64,000 nucleotides of DNA, taken from Chelonoidis abingdonii. Taxonomy: Eukaryota > Chordata > Testudines > Testudinidae. Below are positions 10,498 to 23,398 of the stretch, in pieces (the stretch's first letter is position 1; every line of letters begins with the position of its first letter). The notes under the pieces were generated by a model that was not told the origin of the DNA, made no database searches, and saw only the letters and a program-made list of their open reading frames with translations. The translations under genes and the position numbers were made by a program. The stretch covers positions 47,101,697 to 47,165,696 of the forward strand of contig NC_133769.1 of NCBI RefSeq assembly GCF_003597395.2, read 5' to 3'.

Positions 10498-11243
10498 AGT
10501 AAAAGGAAATAAAGAAAAATATAGAGAATTATGTGTCCAAACTACGCATCCAGTGTGATGCCTGAATTTGTATAGCATCCAATAGCTGGGGATATATAAT
10601 CACGATTAAAAAGCTCAGTTCCCCTCCAAAAAAGAGTCATTACATTGTGAGAAAACACAGAATATAAGACGATCACGCCTTTAACATAGAAAGGAGTAGA
10701 GTATAGAACAGTAGATTATCATTGTGTGAATTTAACTTCTCGTTAAAGATATTGAATAAAGAATCTGGGTTTACGCAAAAATCCCAGCGTGTTATGACTA
10801 TTAGTGAGTTGCATGTGGCAAATCTGCAAAACTTGTGGAGTCAGCCATTAGTATTTCTCGCTAGGTTGTGTCTTGTTAACCATGATTTTCTGCCCCAAAT
10901 CTACCCCAAAGTTAACTTGATTACATCCACCCAGTCAATCATTGACGGCACGATCTATATTCACACGAACTTTTCGCTGAGAACATATGTCTGTTAAGGT
11001 ATTTGAGCGAATGTCGATCTGAGGGAAAAGAAATTAAGGACAGTTAGTGAGATATATTTAATCTGCCTTTTATGGCCCCTAACCTCATGGCATTGCTTTT
11101 GTTATTTAGGCGGAGAAATATGATATTTTTGAGCCACCCACACAAGTCCTTTATTCTGCAAGCAGATAAGTTGGGCCTGGCTACTACGTGTATGGGTATT
11201 GGATTCCTACTCACATCAAATTGACACAAAATAAAATCCCCCC
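10498..11243 (-). repeat. Inverted copy of right flank (pass A)
   Basis: Reverse complement of 37553-38222, with many small indels. Examples are 'ggaaataaagaaaaatatag' near 10505 against 'ctatatttttctttatttct' near 38186, and the 'acgcaaaaatcccagcg' block. It runs directly into the LTR start at 11244. Confidence 0.88.
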
Positions 11244-12291
11244 GGTCATAACAAGATAGACAAGGCTCATAGTTAGAGTTCTATTTTTACACTAGAAGTG
11301 ATATACAATACGGGAACCAATACATATACCCTTGACACTAAGAAGTGACACCAATCAGGAAACGGATTTATTCAAAGTGAGGAGTGGAGGACTTCTGGGT
11401 GTTTTGTCTTTGTGTCTTCCCTGTTTGTTTGTTCTCTCGGATCTCCATCGAGGAGAAGAGAGGTTTTTTTTTTTCTGATCTCCAATTGCTTCTTACTTAC
11501 CCTCTTTCTCCGTTCCCACTGGAAGTTGTGGAGTACAACAGGAAAGCATAGTGTTAATATTGTATTATTGTATTTTACATGTCGTGGTGAGTTTGCTGGA
11601 ATTTTCAAACATTTATGGAAGTGGATTTCATTTTTTGAATAGCAGACATGTTTATTCATTCATTTATTCTTATAAGCCAATAGCCTGCTATTGTATCTTT
11701 GATACAGAGTCTTATTATATCTATGTTCTTTCTCCCTTCTTTTTTTTTATTTTATTATAATAGCTTTTCTTAGATTACGGGCCTTTGATCTAGTTCCTAG
11801 TTATAGGCAAGGGGATAAGATCTCTGTGCCCAGAAGAGTGAACTGTCTCTCTACTGAAGCGGAAAGGACTGGAGGGTGGAGAAGAATATAGGCCGGAAAG
11901 GAATGTTAATTCGCTACACTTGACCTGTTTTGTGTTTTCAAGGATTCGAAGTCAAGGGAAATCTCCTAGTACATTCCAGCAGGTGGAAGATTTGCTTGAG
12001 GAGGGGAAGGTATAAGGAGCGAAGGAGTAGGAAGTGGGTTATCTTCTCCCTCTGGTCGAGAGGCTCGGGCATCTAATAGTTCTTGGGTTGTCCCCAGGGA
12101 AAGGTTGGGGAGACCAGAGAAGTATTATCAGGTACTCAGATATCTCGGATTGGCTGTGCTAGCAGCCAGATAAGGATCTTCAGGAGCTTGTGTAACTAAG
12201 CTTGGTAGGTTTATTTCATGTCATCTCCACGCACCCAGATTTTGGATATGCTAAGGTCCATTTAATGTTTGGGCAGAGCCGTTAGCAAACA
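11244..12291 (+). mobile_element. 5' LTR, pass A
   Basis: Starts ggTCATAACAAGATAG, a corrupted version of the family's TGTCATAAATAGATAG, after the flank's C-run. It ends just before TGGTGGCAGCGACATGG, which begins the internal region. At 1048 bases it is longer than pass B (919) and pass C 3' LTR (879), consistent with insertion errors. An 'aaggggataag' region and the 'gggttgtccccagggaaagg' block match the solo LTRs. Confidence 0.8.
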
Positions 12292-12308
12292 TGGTGGCAG
12301 CGACATGG
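12292..12308 (+). promoter_or_regulatory. Primer-binding site candidate (pass A)
   Basis: TGGTGGCAGCGACATGG follows the LTR's terminal CA with no spacer, and is identical in passes B (19576) and C (29017). Position and the leading TGG fit a tRNA primer-binding site. I could not match it confidently to a specific tRNA. Confidence 0.55.
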
Positions 12309-15060
12309 AAAGATTAGAATCCAGAAAGCTCAAGTGAGGGAATATTATTTATTTCATTTTTCCCTGTAGAGGTTCTTTTAGACAGAGAGAGAAGGCGGTT
12401 CTGGTAATTTATAAGTAGCCAGATAAAAATCTGAGAAATTTTTTTTTCTGCACTGCTTTGGCAGCTTGCTTTTTAAACAAGGGAACCATTAAGGGGACAT
12501 TAAGGGTCTTATTTCGTTAAGCCAATAGGATTCCAAATGGCATCAAGACTACCCAGCAAACACCAAGGTAAATAAACTGGTGATCATGACAGTTAATTTG
12601 CCTCGTGCTAACAGTAAGTAGCCTGCATATGAGGAAGACAAAAAAGGACACGCATTGCTAGGCCACTCGTCTGCCGGAAGAGACAACAGTGAGAGGCCAG
12701 CCAGTTCAGCCACAATTATGCCACGTCAGAGGTCCACACACCACACAAGAAAATTCAGATAACCTTTTGACGCGTTTCCATTGTAAGATTGCCTGTCCTG
12801 GAAAACAAAGAGAAACGAGCACCTAGACAACAAGCTCATTAGCGTACAAACGAAAATGAGGACATTAGGAGACCGGATTAGACATATTTGGCAAGGATCG
12901 ATACAAAGAGAAGCACAGGAGTGGAGTCATGACCCAGACATCGCTAAAGAGATCACAGAAGCCAAAAGCACGCATCACGAAAAAGGTAAATACTACAGGA
13001 AGAAGAGGCCTAGACTACCACCGACGAGAATAAGGGAAAACTAAACAAATAAGAAAAGTGAAGACGTGAGGGACTTAGAACAAAGGTCAAGCATGGAACT
13101 CTGTGAGTTTAACGTCTGCTAGAGCAAAATGCCCAGCCATCAATACACGCCCGTTCCGCTCACATATTCTTACCACACGGGCACGGCCGAGAAATTCCCA
13201 AGACTACAAGGCAGGAGTGATTGACATGATCGAGCCTTCTTAGAAAAATGTCTTTGAAAGAGAGCCTGAATTGGGTTACAGCATCTCTGAACGATCCAGT
13301 AGCAATGTTAGAGCTGAAGGGTCACACACTGCAGTGGACCTGGAGCAAGTGTGGCGGCATGAAATGACAAGGACCAGAAAAATTGAACGATTATAAACTG
13401 CATGTTTCAAAACCGATGGCCCCATATCCTACAGGAGAATGGGTAACACCCGGATCAGCCCGTCGGCCGGTTCATACCCAAAAGTGGAACAACCAGATGT
13501 GAGTTTCCTAACACGCCTACGGCGCTGGGAAGCATTAATTGACGCCGACTAGGTAGTCCAGTGGAACCAAGATGATTCAAGCCCATTGAACCTGAACTGC
13601 ATCTCACTTCATCGAAAATGGAGTGCGTTCTCTCTGAGATCGGTGTTCGCTAGAAGCATATGCACATATATCAGCACGGTCTAATTGGGCTAGGACAAAA
13701 CCCATAAAATTCATCACTGAGCTGGGTGAGGCTTGTAGTGCAGACATGCTTGGAGAGCCGACAATTGCTGAGAGCTTTATGGAGAGTAAGGAAGCTATAA
13801 AGGGATACCATATAAGCTCCCAGAGTGGCACACCGACACTAACCCTCTAACAATCCTCGAGGGCACAACCAAAACACGCGCCGTACACCCATCAGGGAAG
13901 CCACTGAGACCCCCTATCCATTCCCCCGCACCAGGTCCTCGCAATAGCACATTTGAGCGTCAACCCAGTGACCAGCATTAGGGCAAAGGATGGCTATAAG
14001 TGTAATGACCTGGGGACAATTTATAAGCCAAATTGCCCGAAAGAACCGCCACCTCGGGTGCACGAGTCCATAATCATCCGCACTAATCCAGCCCCAAAGA
14101 TCGCAGGGGGCCCCGGTGGGATAACCTTCTTCCAAATCACCCTATGGGAAAGCGGGGGGACCAAAGATTGAGTGTGGGCGAGACATTGAGACCGTGGTCG
14201 GACTAGAGGCCCGTGGAGAGAATCGAGGAGGGACACAAGTGTCAGCTATCCACCAATCCTTCTGGATCCCAAGCTCATCAACCAAAACAGGCCAAAGTGG
14301 ACCATTTACTTACCCTTCATGCAGTGTAGACCACCTACAGCTATGCTCATCAGTAGAGGCTAATGGTGACTTCAGTTGGCAGTCAAAAAATGACATTAGC
14401 TCCCGTCCTGGCCCTGCACTACATGGCTGGTCGAAACTGAGTTCCCTATGGACATCATCATCCCACATGCATTGTGGACTTGCAACCAGGTGAGCGGGCA
14501 CAAGAAGAGTGGGAATCGGTTTACATGCAAACTCAACCAGCAGCTTTCCAGCCCATTCCTGTTCCGAGGCCGTCCACAGGAACCCGTCTGTGTTACCAGG
14601 AGACCCAGACAGAGGTAGTGGAACTCCGGATCCATGCCGAATGGCTGACCAGACCACACAGCACCTCCAGTCCCAGGACCGGAACTGGAACATCAACCAG
14701 CACCAGCACCAGCAGTTGCAACCACATCTTCAACCCAACGCCAGAGGGGCCAGCAGAGCCCTAAAACTGGGAAGAAAGCAAACCAGACAACCATACTGAA
14801 GAGGCCAGCCAAGATGCCTGAAATAGCCTTACCCCCAGGGTGCACACGCGGTAGAGCGTTCACCAGCAAACAGAAACAACCCATCACCTACATCGTTTCC
14901 AGAGGGACCAGCCCATGTCCACAGTCTGAGAAGAACTGTGTCCCCAGGCCCTCAAGGGAACAGTTCCAGATGAGCAGGAAGCAGATGACGCCTTCAGATA
15001 AGCTTGCGGTGGCGGCCACGGAGCAACCCACCTTGCTCCTCAGCTCTTCTACACGATGCG
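12309..15060 (+). pseudogene. gag: Gag region, pass A (frameshifted)
   Basis: This is the stretch between the primer-binding site and integrase, where Gag and protease are expected. No long frame survives because of dense indels. Near 13998-14043 the translation reads YKCNDLG and then KPNCPKEPPP, resembling the CX2C...H...C zinc knuckle of nucleocapsid. The first Cys is not visible in any pass, so I call this knuckle-like only. Downstream (about 14680-14760) is a low-complexity stretch encoded by repeated accagcaccagc. I found no clear DSG/DTG protease motif. Gag would package the element RNA in cytoplasmic particles. Confidence 0.55.
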
Positions 15061-15069
15061 ACCGGGTTG

Positions 15070-16388
15070 TTAATATGACCTAAGGACTTTTATACAGGAA
15101 AATCTTTGCATATGGTGGACACCAGGAAGAATGGCAGCCGCACCAAACTGTCTGGGTGGTTCCAACCTAAGTCACCAAAGGGGGGAAGCTCTTAACTTAG
15201 CCATGATCATCCCAGTGGCCATAGCTGGGGTTGAACAGAACCAAAAGACAGGTTGGGGAAGTCCTTCCATGGGAGGGGATGGGCAATGGATGTTAGCCAG
15301 TATTCTGGTCTTAGAGTGAGAGGTTGCCAAAGAGTAAGGGAAAGCCCAAGATCTTGGCAGGCACCCTCTCCCAGCCACTCCCATAATTGAGGTCCCATTT
15401 CAGGCGAGTAGCTGTAGATATCTCTGGGTCCCTTTCCCTAATAGAAAGACGCACAGAGGGAACAGCAGTACGTTACTGACTTTCGTGGACCTTTAGCTAC
15501 CCGAGTGGCCGGAAGCAGTAAAGCTCTAGGCACACCGGGCTAAAGCGGTTGTGCACAGGCCCCTAAACAGACATTTTCGCCAGGGTGGTTGGCCCTCCGA
15601 TTACTTACAGATTCCAAGGATCTAATTTCCTGGCAGGGACCATGGAAAAGAACCTGCTGATGGAAAATCATGGGGTGAATCACTTGGTGTCCATCTCGTT
15701 ACCACCAATCTAACCACAACGGCCTGGTGGAAAGGTTTAATGGAAACTTTGGGGGCTCGTATGATCGTAAATTCGTGAATGAATAATCCAATGGATCTGG
15801 ACCCTAGTGTGGCAGCAGTTGCTCTTTGCTTACAGAGGCTGTTACTACATTACCAGTTTATGGTTTTCACCTTTCTGAATGTATGGCCACGAAGGTTAAG
15901 GGGCATTACAGTGGTCGAAGGCATAGCAATAGGAGGGGTTTACACCCTCTTCCAAGGAGACTAACATCTCTGGACTTTGTCAGCCAAACCTAACAAACAA
16001 CCCCGACACTCTTTAACCCTTGCTAGAGAAACCTAAAGGATACTAGGAGAGGAGCAAAGGCCTGTATGATAAAATCATACAAGAGACCGTTCCTTCAAGA
16101 GGAGGAGACCTGTTTATGGTCTTGAAGGCGCACAGGACCCATAGATGGAAGCATCATGGGGAGGACGCATTCCAGACGGCCAAGAGCGCCTGGGACGCGT
16201 GTTAACTACTCATGCATTCTCCCAAATTCCTCCATAAAACCCAAGATGTCCATGTTAATCTACTCAAGCCCTTTTATTCCCAGAGACTTACAGTTAGTCA
16301 GTTTTACAGTCAGGGAGGAGATGACGCTCGAGTGGCCTGATGCGGCTCTAACTTACGAGCGGAAAAAAGGACGGTTGGCGGTGAAATG
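15070..16388 (+). pseudogene. Integrase, pass A (upstream of RT)
   Basis: Order along the plus strand: an HHCC-type zinc-binding region around 15190-15330 (the 'catgatcatcccagtggcc' block), then the DDE core. The first Asp lies in 'gtagctgtagatatctctgg' (about 15410), the second in 'ttacagattccaaggatcta' (about 15604), and the Glu in 'aacggcctggtggaaagg' (about 15720, NGLVE-type). A C-terminal basic stretch and a stop near 16388 follow. Integrase joins the cDNA ends to host DNA. It lies before RT, not after RNase H. Frames are broken by indels throughout. Confidence 0.75.
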
Positions 16389-17830
16389 AGGTGACTCTAA
16401 CCATCACTGGAACGTCTAGCATTGGACAACAAAATCAAGGAGTGTGCAACTTGAGCTTCTCACCCATGTTCTCAGCCACCCCAGGACGGCTGAAGCAGGC
16501 ATACCACTCCATTTGACAGCAGGTAATTGCGCCTCACACCAATTAGGAAACACCACCCTACCTGAGTCGTCTACCTCATGCCCCAAGCTGCTATAGAACG
16601 GGAGATGCTAGGAAACTGCTACAGATGGGTATAATATACGCTCATCCTACCAGTGCATGCGCCATCTCCAGTGGTTTCTGGTACCCAAACCAGATGGGGA
16701 AATACGCTTTGCGTGACTAAGCTAAGTCAGAAACTCGTCTGGACAACTATCCAATGCCATGACACCACCGATGAGCTATGGAGAAGTTGGGACGTGCCCA
16801 GTTCACCTCTCTACAAATAACTAACCAAGGGGGTACTGCGGAAGTACTGCAGATGAACCTGCCAAGAAAAGGTCAGCATTCGTACACCACTGCAGTGGGT
16901 GTATGAATTAATGTACTTCCTTTCAGGCTGGGAAATGCACCCGCCAACTTCCAAGAGGCTGGTAGATAGTCTGCTAGCAGGACGGGAGACATAGATCAGT
17001 TGCCTACCTCAATGATGTGCCATTTTTCTCAGACTCCTGGCCCGAACACCTAGTACACCTGAAAAGGTCTTGAGTGTATCAGGCAGGCCGACTAACTGTT
17101 AAGGCCAAAGTGTCAAATAGCCCAAAACAGAGTAACTTACCTGGGAACAGCAAGTGTGGGTCGAGAAACCATAAACCCTACACAGCAAGGGATGCTTACC
17201 AAAAGTGGCCTGTACCCAAAGTCAAAGAACAGGTCAATCCTTCTTAGCTTGGCCGGGTACTACAGCCGATTTGTACACACTACAGCCAAAATCGCGCCAA
17301 CTGACCGACCTGACCCGAAAAAACCCAGCCAAATCAGTTAAAATTGACTGATGAGTGTCAGAAGGCCTTGTCCCCAACTTAAGGCGACGCTCACACTCTG
17401 ACCCTGTGCAGGGCCCCAGACTTTGACCAAACCATTCCTAGTAACCACCGATGCATCTGAGCGTGGTATAGGAGCAGTTCCAATGCAGAGAACCCCGGAT
17501 CACAACTTCATCCTGTCGTGTTTCTCAGCAAGAAAACTATCTGAGAGGAAAGCCACTGGTCAGTCAGGGAAAAGGAAGGCTACGCCATTGTTACGCCCTG
17601 GAAAAGCTACGCCCATACGTTTGGGGATGGCGGTTCCAGCTACAAACTGACCATGCTGCACAACAGTGGCTTCATACAGCCAAAGGGAAACAACAAGAAA
17701 CTCTTCGTTGGAGTTACCTCTCCAAGATTTTGATTTTGAAATTCAACACATTTAGGAGCTTCTAACAAAAGTAGCTGATGCACTCTCCATGAGAGTTTCC
17801 CGAATACACTGGTTAACTTCTTTCCGTAAG
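16389..17830 (+). pseudogene. Reverse transcriptase-RNase H, pass A
   Basis: Ty3/Gypsy-type polymerase in pieces: a 'gtacccaaaccagatgggg' block (VPKPDG-type) near 16681, the catalytic-box equivalent at 17005-17016 reading YLND rather than YxDD, and LAGYYSRFVHT near 17255. RNase H begins near 17440 with FLVTTDASERGIGAV, followed by GKATPIR-region debris, ending near 17830. The domain pair copies element RNA to DNA and degrades the template. Frameshifts are frequent, and the N-for-D change is shared by all passes. Confidence 0.8.
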
Positions 17831-17965
17831 TTGTAAAGTCTTGTAGTTTACAATACTTAGTAGTATATGTAAAAGGTGCATGGTTGTTATTAATCTGTTT
17901 AGTTTAAAGTGCTAGGAAGAAAATCACCGCCAGTGAAATTTTCCACTGTCTGTGATTTCGGGGGC

Positions 17966-18656
17966 AAACTCAGTACAGAGAAATAATGAATAAGAAATAT
18001 GATGTCCCAAATACTATCCAGTGTGATAGCCTGAAATGTATGGCATCCATATGTGGGGATATATAACACGTTAAAAAGCTCAGTTCCCCCCAAAAAGAGT
18101 CATCATTGGAGAAAACACAGAATATAAGCAGATAGCTTTAAAAGAAAGGAGTATAAGTTAGCATTACAGTAATATCATTGTGTGAATTACTCTCTCGTTA
18201 AAATATGAATAAAGATCTGGTTTACGCAAAAATACCAGCGGGTATGATATTCTAGTTGAGTTGCATTGGCATTGCAAACTTGTGGAGTCAGCCATAGTAT
18301 TCTGAGGTTTGTTCTTGGATTACAGATTTTCTGGCCCCAAATCTCCCCAAACTTAACTTGATTACACCACCATTAATCACGGCATCGATCTTATTCACAG
18401 AATTTTCCTGGAACTGTCTGTAGGTTTTTCGGAATGGTGATTTGGGAAAAGATTAGGACATTTGTGAGATATATTTAATTCTGCCTCTTTTATGGCCCCT
18501 AAAGCCTCTGGCAATTGCTTTTGTTATTTAGTAAGGGAGAAATATGGATTATTTTTGAGCCACCACAATCCTTTTTCTGCAGCAGATAAGTTGGGCTGGC
18601 TATAGTGTATGGTATTTGGATTTCTATCAATCAATTGACTAAAAAAAATCCCCCCC
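17966..18656 (-). repeat. Inverted copy of right flank (pass B)
   Basis: Second reverse-complement copy of 37553-38222, starting 'aactcagtacagagaaataa' at the same flank base as pass A. The sequence immediately before (to 17965) is the polypurine-like end of pass A, 'tttcgggggca', with no 3' LTR between them. That is an impossible order for a normal element and marks a splice between read passes. Confidence 0.88.
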
Positions 18657-19575
18657 TGTCTACTAATAGATAGCTAAGGTGTTAAGTTCTATTCTACACT
18701 GAAAGCTGTAACAAAGGGAACAAGACACTACTGACAAGGACCAATCAGAAACCGGATTTTTTCAAAGTGAGGAGGGAGACTTCTGGTGGTGTTTGTCTTT
18801 GTTCTGTCCTGTTTTGTTTGTCTCTGCGGACTATGAGGAGAGTAGTTTTTTTTCTATCTCCAAGCGTTCTTCTACCCTTCTCGTTCCACAAGTTGTGAGT
18901 ACAACAGGAATAAAGCAATAGGTTTATTATTGATTATTTGTAGTTTTACTGTTGGAGTTGCTGGAATGTTTTCAACAATATGTGGATTAATCTTTTTGAA
19001 TCAGACATGTTTTATTCATTATTTTCTTATAAGCAATAGCCCTGTATTGTATCTTGATGACAGGTTTATGTCAATATGTATCTGTTTATCTTTCTTTTTT
19101 TTTAGTATTATAAAGCTTCTTTTAAACTTGTTGGCTATTTTCTTTTCCTAGTTAAGCAAGGGGATAAGAATCTCTGGTGCCAGAGGACTGTCTCTTCTGA
19201 GCGGAAAGATGGAGGGGGAGAAGAAGGAGTGGGAAGTGTAATCGTCTCTCTGTTTTGTGTTTCAGGATTGAGCAGTGGAAATCTCCTTAGTATTTCGCCA
19301 GGTGGAGGTAGTTGAGGAGGAAGATATAGAGGAGCAGGAAGCGGGGAAGTGGGTATTTCCTCTTATGGAGGCTCGGGCATTCTGAGTTCTTGGGGGATTC
19401 CCCCCAGGGAAGGTGGGGAGACCAGAGAGTTATTATCAGGTACTCAGAATCTTGAATTGGGGTGCAGCCAGAGTAAGATCCAGAGCCTGTTACACTAAGC
19501 ATTTGGAGGGTTCATGCTATCAGCCACCCAGTTTTGGATTGCTAAGGTCCAGTATTTTGCGAAGCGTTATTGACA
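18657..19575 (+). mobile_element. 5' LTR, pass B
   Basis: 919 bases, from TGTCTACTAATAGATAG (a corrupted TGTCATAAATAGATAG) after 'aatccccccc' to GTTATTGACA, followed at once by TGGTGGCAGCG. The interior contains 'agtattataaagcttctttt', a possible TATA-type promoter, and the 'cccccagggaaggtggggag' block shared with solo LTRs. The length is close to the 923-base LTR at 45951. Confidence 0.85.
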
Positions 19576-22100
19576 TGGTGGCAGCGACATGGAAAGATAG
19601 AATCCAGTAAAGCAGTGGGATATTATTTTTTATCTTTTTCCCTGTAGGGTTTTATTAGACACGAGAGAAGGCGGTTCTGGTATTTAAAGTAGCCAGAAAA
19701 ACATAAGAGAAATTTTTTTTTCTGGCCTGTTTGGCGTTGCTTTTAACAAGGACCATTTAGGGGACATTAAGGGTCTATTGTTAAGCCAATAGGATTCCAA
19801 TTGGCAATTCAAGTACCAGCAAACACACACAGGTAAATAAACTGGTGATCTAGTTAAGTTCCTCTGTTGTCTAATCTGTCCAAAGGCTAGCAATCAGAAA
19901 AAAAAGGACACGACTTGCTAGGCACTCTGTCTGCCAGGAGTAGACAACAGAGAGTCAGCAGTTCAGACAATAGCCACCAGAGGCCACACCCAACCACAAG
20001 AAAACAGAAACTTGCGGTTTCCAAAGATGCCTCCTGGGAGAACAAAGGGAAAGAGCACCCTAGCAACAAGCCATTAGGACTAACGAAAATGAGATCATTG
20101 GAGACCGGATTAACTTATTAATTGGCAAGTACGAAGCAAGAATGCACAGTGAGAGGAGTCATGACCCATTCGTAAAAGAGATCAAGAAGCCAAAAATGCA
20201 GCTCACGAAAGGAAAACTACAGAGTAAGAATAGCAGGCAGCCTAACCGACGAGAAATGGAAACACAACAAAGAAGGAAGTGGAATGACCGGAGGGACCAA
20301 ACAAACTAAGCATGTAAACGTTGAGTTAACGTTCGGTGGTAGGCCAAATGCTCCAGCCATCCATAACCCTTCGCTCAATATTCTTCCACAGCACGAGAAA
20401 TTTCGCAACTACAAGGAGGGTGATGACATGAACCTCTTAGAAAAATTTTGAAAGAGCCTGAATTGTAACATCTCTGAAGACCAGTACAATGTGAGAGCTG
20501 AGTCACACCTCAGTGACCCTAGAGATTGTGGCGGCTGAATGCCAAACAGGAAAAATTGAACGAATTATAAATCTGGCCATGTTTCAAACCGAGGCCATTA
20601 CTTACAGAATGGGGTATACCCCGGATCATCCCGTGGCGGTTCGAACCAAAAGTGGAAACCAGATGGTCATTTCCTAAAACACGCCTACTTACGCTGGGAG
20701 CTTAATGAACGCTCGGATATCAGGGAACCCACAGTGTTCCAAACCATTGACCACGCAATGCATCTCATCTCATGAAATGGGTGCAGTTCTCTCTGGAGTC
20801 GGTGTTCTAGAGGCATAGCACAGGTTATCTGCCTGTTATGTGAAAACTCATAAAATCTCACTGAGGTGCGGTGAGAGCTTGTGTAGCCCAAATGGATTGA
20901 GAGTGGCAGAAGACAAGAAGCTATACTGATAATGGGGAACATATAATAGCCCCAGGGGGGCACACGACAAACCCTAACAACCGAGGGCAACCAAACTTCC
21001 GCACGTACACACCTCAGGGAAGCCACTGAGACACCCTACCTTTCCACCCCACCAGGTCTCCAATACTATACTCAACCCAGTGATCCCATTAGGTGGAAGA
21101 TGGCTATATAGTGTAATGAACTGGACATATATAAGCCGAATTGCCCAAAGAACCCCACCGGGTTGCAGTCCATTACACTCCGCATCACACCAAAGATTGC
21201 AGGGCCCCGTGGGAATTAAAAACCTTCTTCCAAAATCCCTACTTGGGAAAGGCGGAAAGGGGGCGAACAATTTGTAGACCGTGGGCGGATTAAGGAAGGT
21301 ACCGCGGTGGAGAGGAATGGGGGACCAAGTTGTCAGCTATCCACCAATCCTTCGTGGATTCAAGCTCATCAACCCAAGGCCAAAGTGACCATTTACCCCT
21401 TCATGGTACACCAGCATGTAGAGGCTATACCTTACCAAGTTGTAAATACTTGCCCCCCTGGGGTGCCCGCACTACAAGGCATGGTCAGGGAATGTGGACC
21501 ATTTGCAGTCCTATGACAATTATTCCATCCCCATGGCTATCTGGGGGAAGACTTTGGCAACCAGGTGAAGCGGGCCAAGAGAGTGGGAATGTTTACATGC
21601 AACCAACCAGGCAGCTTCCAGACCCATTCCTGTTCCGAGAGCCGTCCACATGGAACCCGTCTGTGTTACCAGGAGACCCAGACAGGAGGTAGTGACCCGT
21701 CCCATGCAATGGCTACCAAGCCACAGCACCTCCAGTCCCAGGCGGAACTGGAACATCAACCAGCACCAGCACCAGCAGTTGCAACCCACATCTTCAACCC
21801 ACACTCCAGAGGGGCCGCGAGCCTAACTGGGAAGAAGCAACAGACAACCTTACTGAAGAGGCTCAGCCAGGCCTGAAATAGTACCCCCAGCTGCACCGCG
21901 GTAGAGCGGATTCCCAGCAACAAAACAACCCCATCACTACATCGTTCCAGAGGGACCAAGCCCAAGTCCACGTCTGAGAAGAAACTTTGTGTGTCCCCAG
22001 CCTCAAGGGAACAGTTACCAGAACTGAGCAGGAATTGCATGATGACTGCCTTTCAGAAAAGCTTTGGCGGTGGCGCACGGAGCAACCCACCGCCTCTCAG
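19576..22100 (+). pseudogene. gag: Gag region, pass B (frameshifted)
   Basis: Same content as 12309-15060. The knuckle-like segment lies around 21100-21150. The accagcaccagcaccagc low-complexity coding stretch is near 21757, with EHQPAPAPAVATHIFNP readable in one frame. No open frame exceeds about 120 codons, and I see no protease active site. Confidence 0.55.
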
Positions 22101-22104
22101 CTCT

Positions 22105-23398
22105 TCTAACTGATCCCGGTTTTTATAGACCTAAGGACTTTTATACAAGGAAAATTCTTTTCTGGTGGACACCGGAAGAATGGCAGCCGCCACAAACTGT
22201 TGGTGGTTCCAATAAGTACAGGGGAAGCTTTAAGCTTAGCCATGATCATCCCGTTGGCCATCGGCGGGTTGAACACGAATCAAAGACAGGTTTGGGAAGT
22301 CCTTCCATGGGAGGGGAATGGGGCAAGAAGTTAGCCAGTATTGTCTGTCTTAGATGAGGTGTGCCAAGAGAGTGGGAAAGCCCAAGATTGGTCAAGGCCC
22401 CTCTCCAGCCACTCCCCATAATTGAGGATCCAATTTCAGGGAGTTAGCTTGTAGATATTCTGGGTCCTTTCCTCAAGAAAGACGCCAGGGGAACAAGCAG
22501 TACACGTACTGACTTCGTGGACTTTAGGCATACCGAGTCGGCCGAAGGCAGTAGCTCTTAGCAACACCGGGGCTAAAGCGGTTGTTGCCAGGGCCCTAAC
22601 AGACATTTTCGCAGGGTGGGTTGGCCCTCCGATTATCTTCAGATTCAGGATCTAATTTCCTGGCAGGGACCATGTGAAAAGACCCTGTGGGAAAATCATG
22701 GGGTGAATCACTTGGTTGCCATCCCGTTACCACCATCAAACCAATGGCCTGGTGGAAAAGGTTTTAATGGACTTTGGGGCCTAATGATCGTAAATTCGTG
22801 AATGAATACTCACAATGACTGACCTAGTGTGCAGCAGGTGCTCTTTTGCTTACAGGGCTGTTACCACATACCCAGTTTATGGTTTTCACCTTTTGAATGG
22901 TGTTATGGCCACGAGGTTAAGGGGTCATTACAGTTGGTGAAGCATACAATAGGAGGGAGTTTACACCCCTTCCAGGAACTTAACATGTCTGGACTTTGTA
23001 GCAACCACAAAAACACCCTCGACACTCTTTAGCCCTTGACTAGAGAGAACCTAAAGATACTAGGAGAGGACAAAGGCCTGGTATGATAAAACATACAGAG
23101 GACCGTTCCTTCAAGAGAGAGACCTTGGTTATGGTCTGAAGGCGCACAGGATCCATAAGATGGAAGCATCATGGGAGGGACCATTCACGCGGTCCAAGGA
23201 GCGCCTGGGATGCTGTTAACTAGCTCATAGCATTTCCCAATTCCTCACTAAAACCAAGTGCTCCATGTTAATTCTCTCAAGCCCCTTTTATTCCCAGAGG
23301 ACTTACGGTTAGTCAGTTTACAGTCAGGAGGAGATGACGCTGAGTGGGCTGATGGCGTCTAACTACAGACGGAAAAAAGGACAGGTTGGGTGAAATGA
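22105..23398 (+). pseudogene. Integrase, pass B (upstream of RT)
   Basis: The zinc-binding region is near 22230-22370 (catgatcatc at 22241), the first acidic block near 22445 (tgtagatattctgggtcc), the second near 22635-22660 (cagattcaggatctaatttc), and the Glu block near 22742 (caatggcctggtgg). A C-terminal region follows, with VMVLKAHR-type debris and 'agtcagtttacagtcagg'. A TGA-containing end precedes the RT start at about 23398. The arrangement is the same as in pass A, so the IN-before-RT order is not a local splice. Confidence 0.75.

Noticed and set aside
15060..15130. Protease between Gag and integrase
   Set aside because: I looked for DSG or DTG in all frames of the three passes and found no convincing motif. 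It may be obscured by indels.
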